DNA of 64,000 nt from an uncultured Selenomonas sp. (GTDB lineage: Bacteria; Bacillota; Negativicutes; Selenomonadales; Selenomonadaceae): positions 1 through 64,000 of the forward strand of contig CAMVGU010000013.1 of NCBI GenBank assembly GCA_947167105.1, given 5' to 3'. Below are positions 63,621-64,000 of this stretch, piece by piece. The notes under the pieces were generated by a model. The model was not told the DNA's origin, searched no databases, and worked only from the letters and a program-made list of their open reading frames with translations. The stretch's first letter is position 1. Every line of letters starts with the position of its first letter. A program made the translations under genes and the position numbers.

Positions 63621-64000
63621 TTAACGAACCTCCTGGAAATAGTCAAGGGTTTTTTGCAGGCTTTCCAGATTTTCAACATTCATGCTGGTAAGAGCCTTGT
63701 CAATGCGGCGATTGAAGCCACAGAGGGTCTTGCCCGGGCCTGCCTCAATGAAGGTATCCGCACCGAATTCCTGCATGGTCTGCACGCAGTCAATCCACTT
63801 CACCGGATGGTCAGCCTGCTTGACCAGATTCTCCTTGATCTCGGCAGCACTGGTCTCCATCTTGCCCGTATAATTCGCCACCACCGGGAAAGCGGCATCA
63901 TGCAGGGTAATCTTATCCAGCTCGGCAGCCAGCTTCACCGCAGCGGGCTGCATCAGCGTGCTGTGGAAAGGAGCGGAAACCGGCAGGATAACGGCCTTCT
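63621..64000 (-). CDS. fabD: Malonyl-CoA:ACP transacylase, C-terminal part
   Basis: The frame runs open to the window edge; the start lies beyond base 64000. Visible residues begin KAVILPVSAPFHSTLM, which contains the catalytic His of FabD, and end with EAGPGKTLCGFNRRID. The stop is 1 base before the fabG start. Only about 125 residues are seen. Confidence 0.95.
   Translation of the reverse strand, partial: KAVILPVSAPFHSTLMQPAAVKLAAELDKITLHDAAFPVVANYTGKMETSAAEIKENLVKQADHPVKWIDCVQTMQEFGADTFIEAGPGKTLCGFNRRIDKALTSMNVENLESLQKTLDYFQEVR

Overview
The window looks like the chromosome of a diderm Firmicute of the class Negativicutes, most likely Selenomonadaceae (Selenomonas/Mitsuokella-like). This is an inference from GC-rich, low-GC-phylum style genes (AddAB, CoaX, FabK-type reductases, a ribosomal L10 leader, frequent TTG/GTG starts) together with an outer-membrane autotransporter and a System I cytochrome c maturation cluster.

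Layout. 1-1.4 kb: a phage-type tyrosine integrase sits immediately after rplL, where rpoB would normally be expected. 1.4-5.3 kb (minus): rpmG-secE-nusG-rplK-rplA-[L10 leader]-rplJ-rplL, preceded by four tRNAs (two fMet, Thr, Met). 5.4-14.6 kb: PPi-type phosphofructokinase, a chemoreceptor, a PflX-like radical SAM protein, Ppx/GppA, DusB, CoaX and BirA, with two small MITE-like elements. 14.9-20 kb: 3-methyladenine glycosylase and a minimal ccmABCEF set with a Cys-type CcmE. 20-24 kb: Crp/Fnr regulator, two-component system, LysR. 24.2-28.2 kb: DhaL, GltX, tandem tRNA-Glu, a small unknown gene and a FabK-like flavoprotein. 28.3-35.1 kb: SbcC, SbcD and an autotransporter.

35.2-56 kb is the accessory highlight. 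All genes are on the minus strand and closely packed, read as addB - [AAA_14/DUF4143 ATPase] - addA - DUF499 ATPase - DUF3780 - HigBA-like toxin/antitoxin - DUF1156 adenine methylase - PLD/SNF2 helicase - AAA_21-type ATPase - truncated TOPRIM-like partner. The DUF499/DUF3780/DUF1156/PLD-helicase quartet matches a predicted anti-phage cassette that is BREX/DISARM-like in logic but lacks PglZ and DrmA/B. Here it lies 48 bp behind addA, and a further ATPase gene has been slipped between addB and addA. The insertion duplicated the addB/addA junction and carries two 36-bp palindromic operators.

56.1-64 kb: a degenerate PaaK-like protein, CheR, Hsp20, an MBL-fold hydrolase, then rnc-fabF-fabK-like-acpP-fabG-fabD of the fatty-acid operon, running off the window's right edge. 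Short dispersed structured repeats (9.1, 14.6, 24.1 and 43.1 kb) recur in intergenic gaps.
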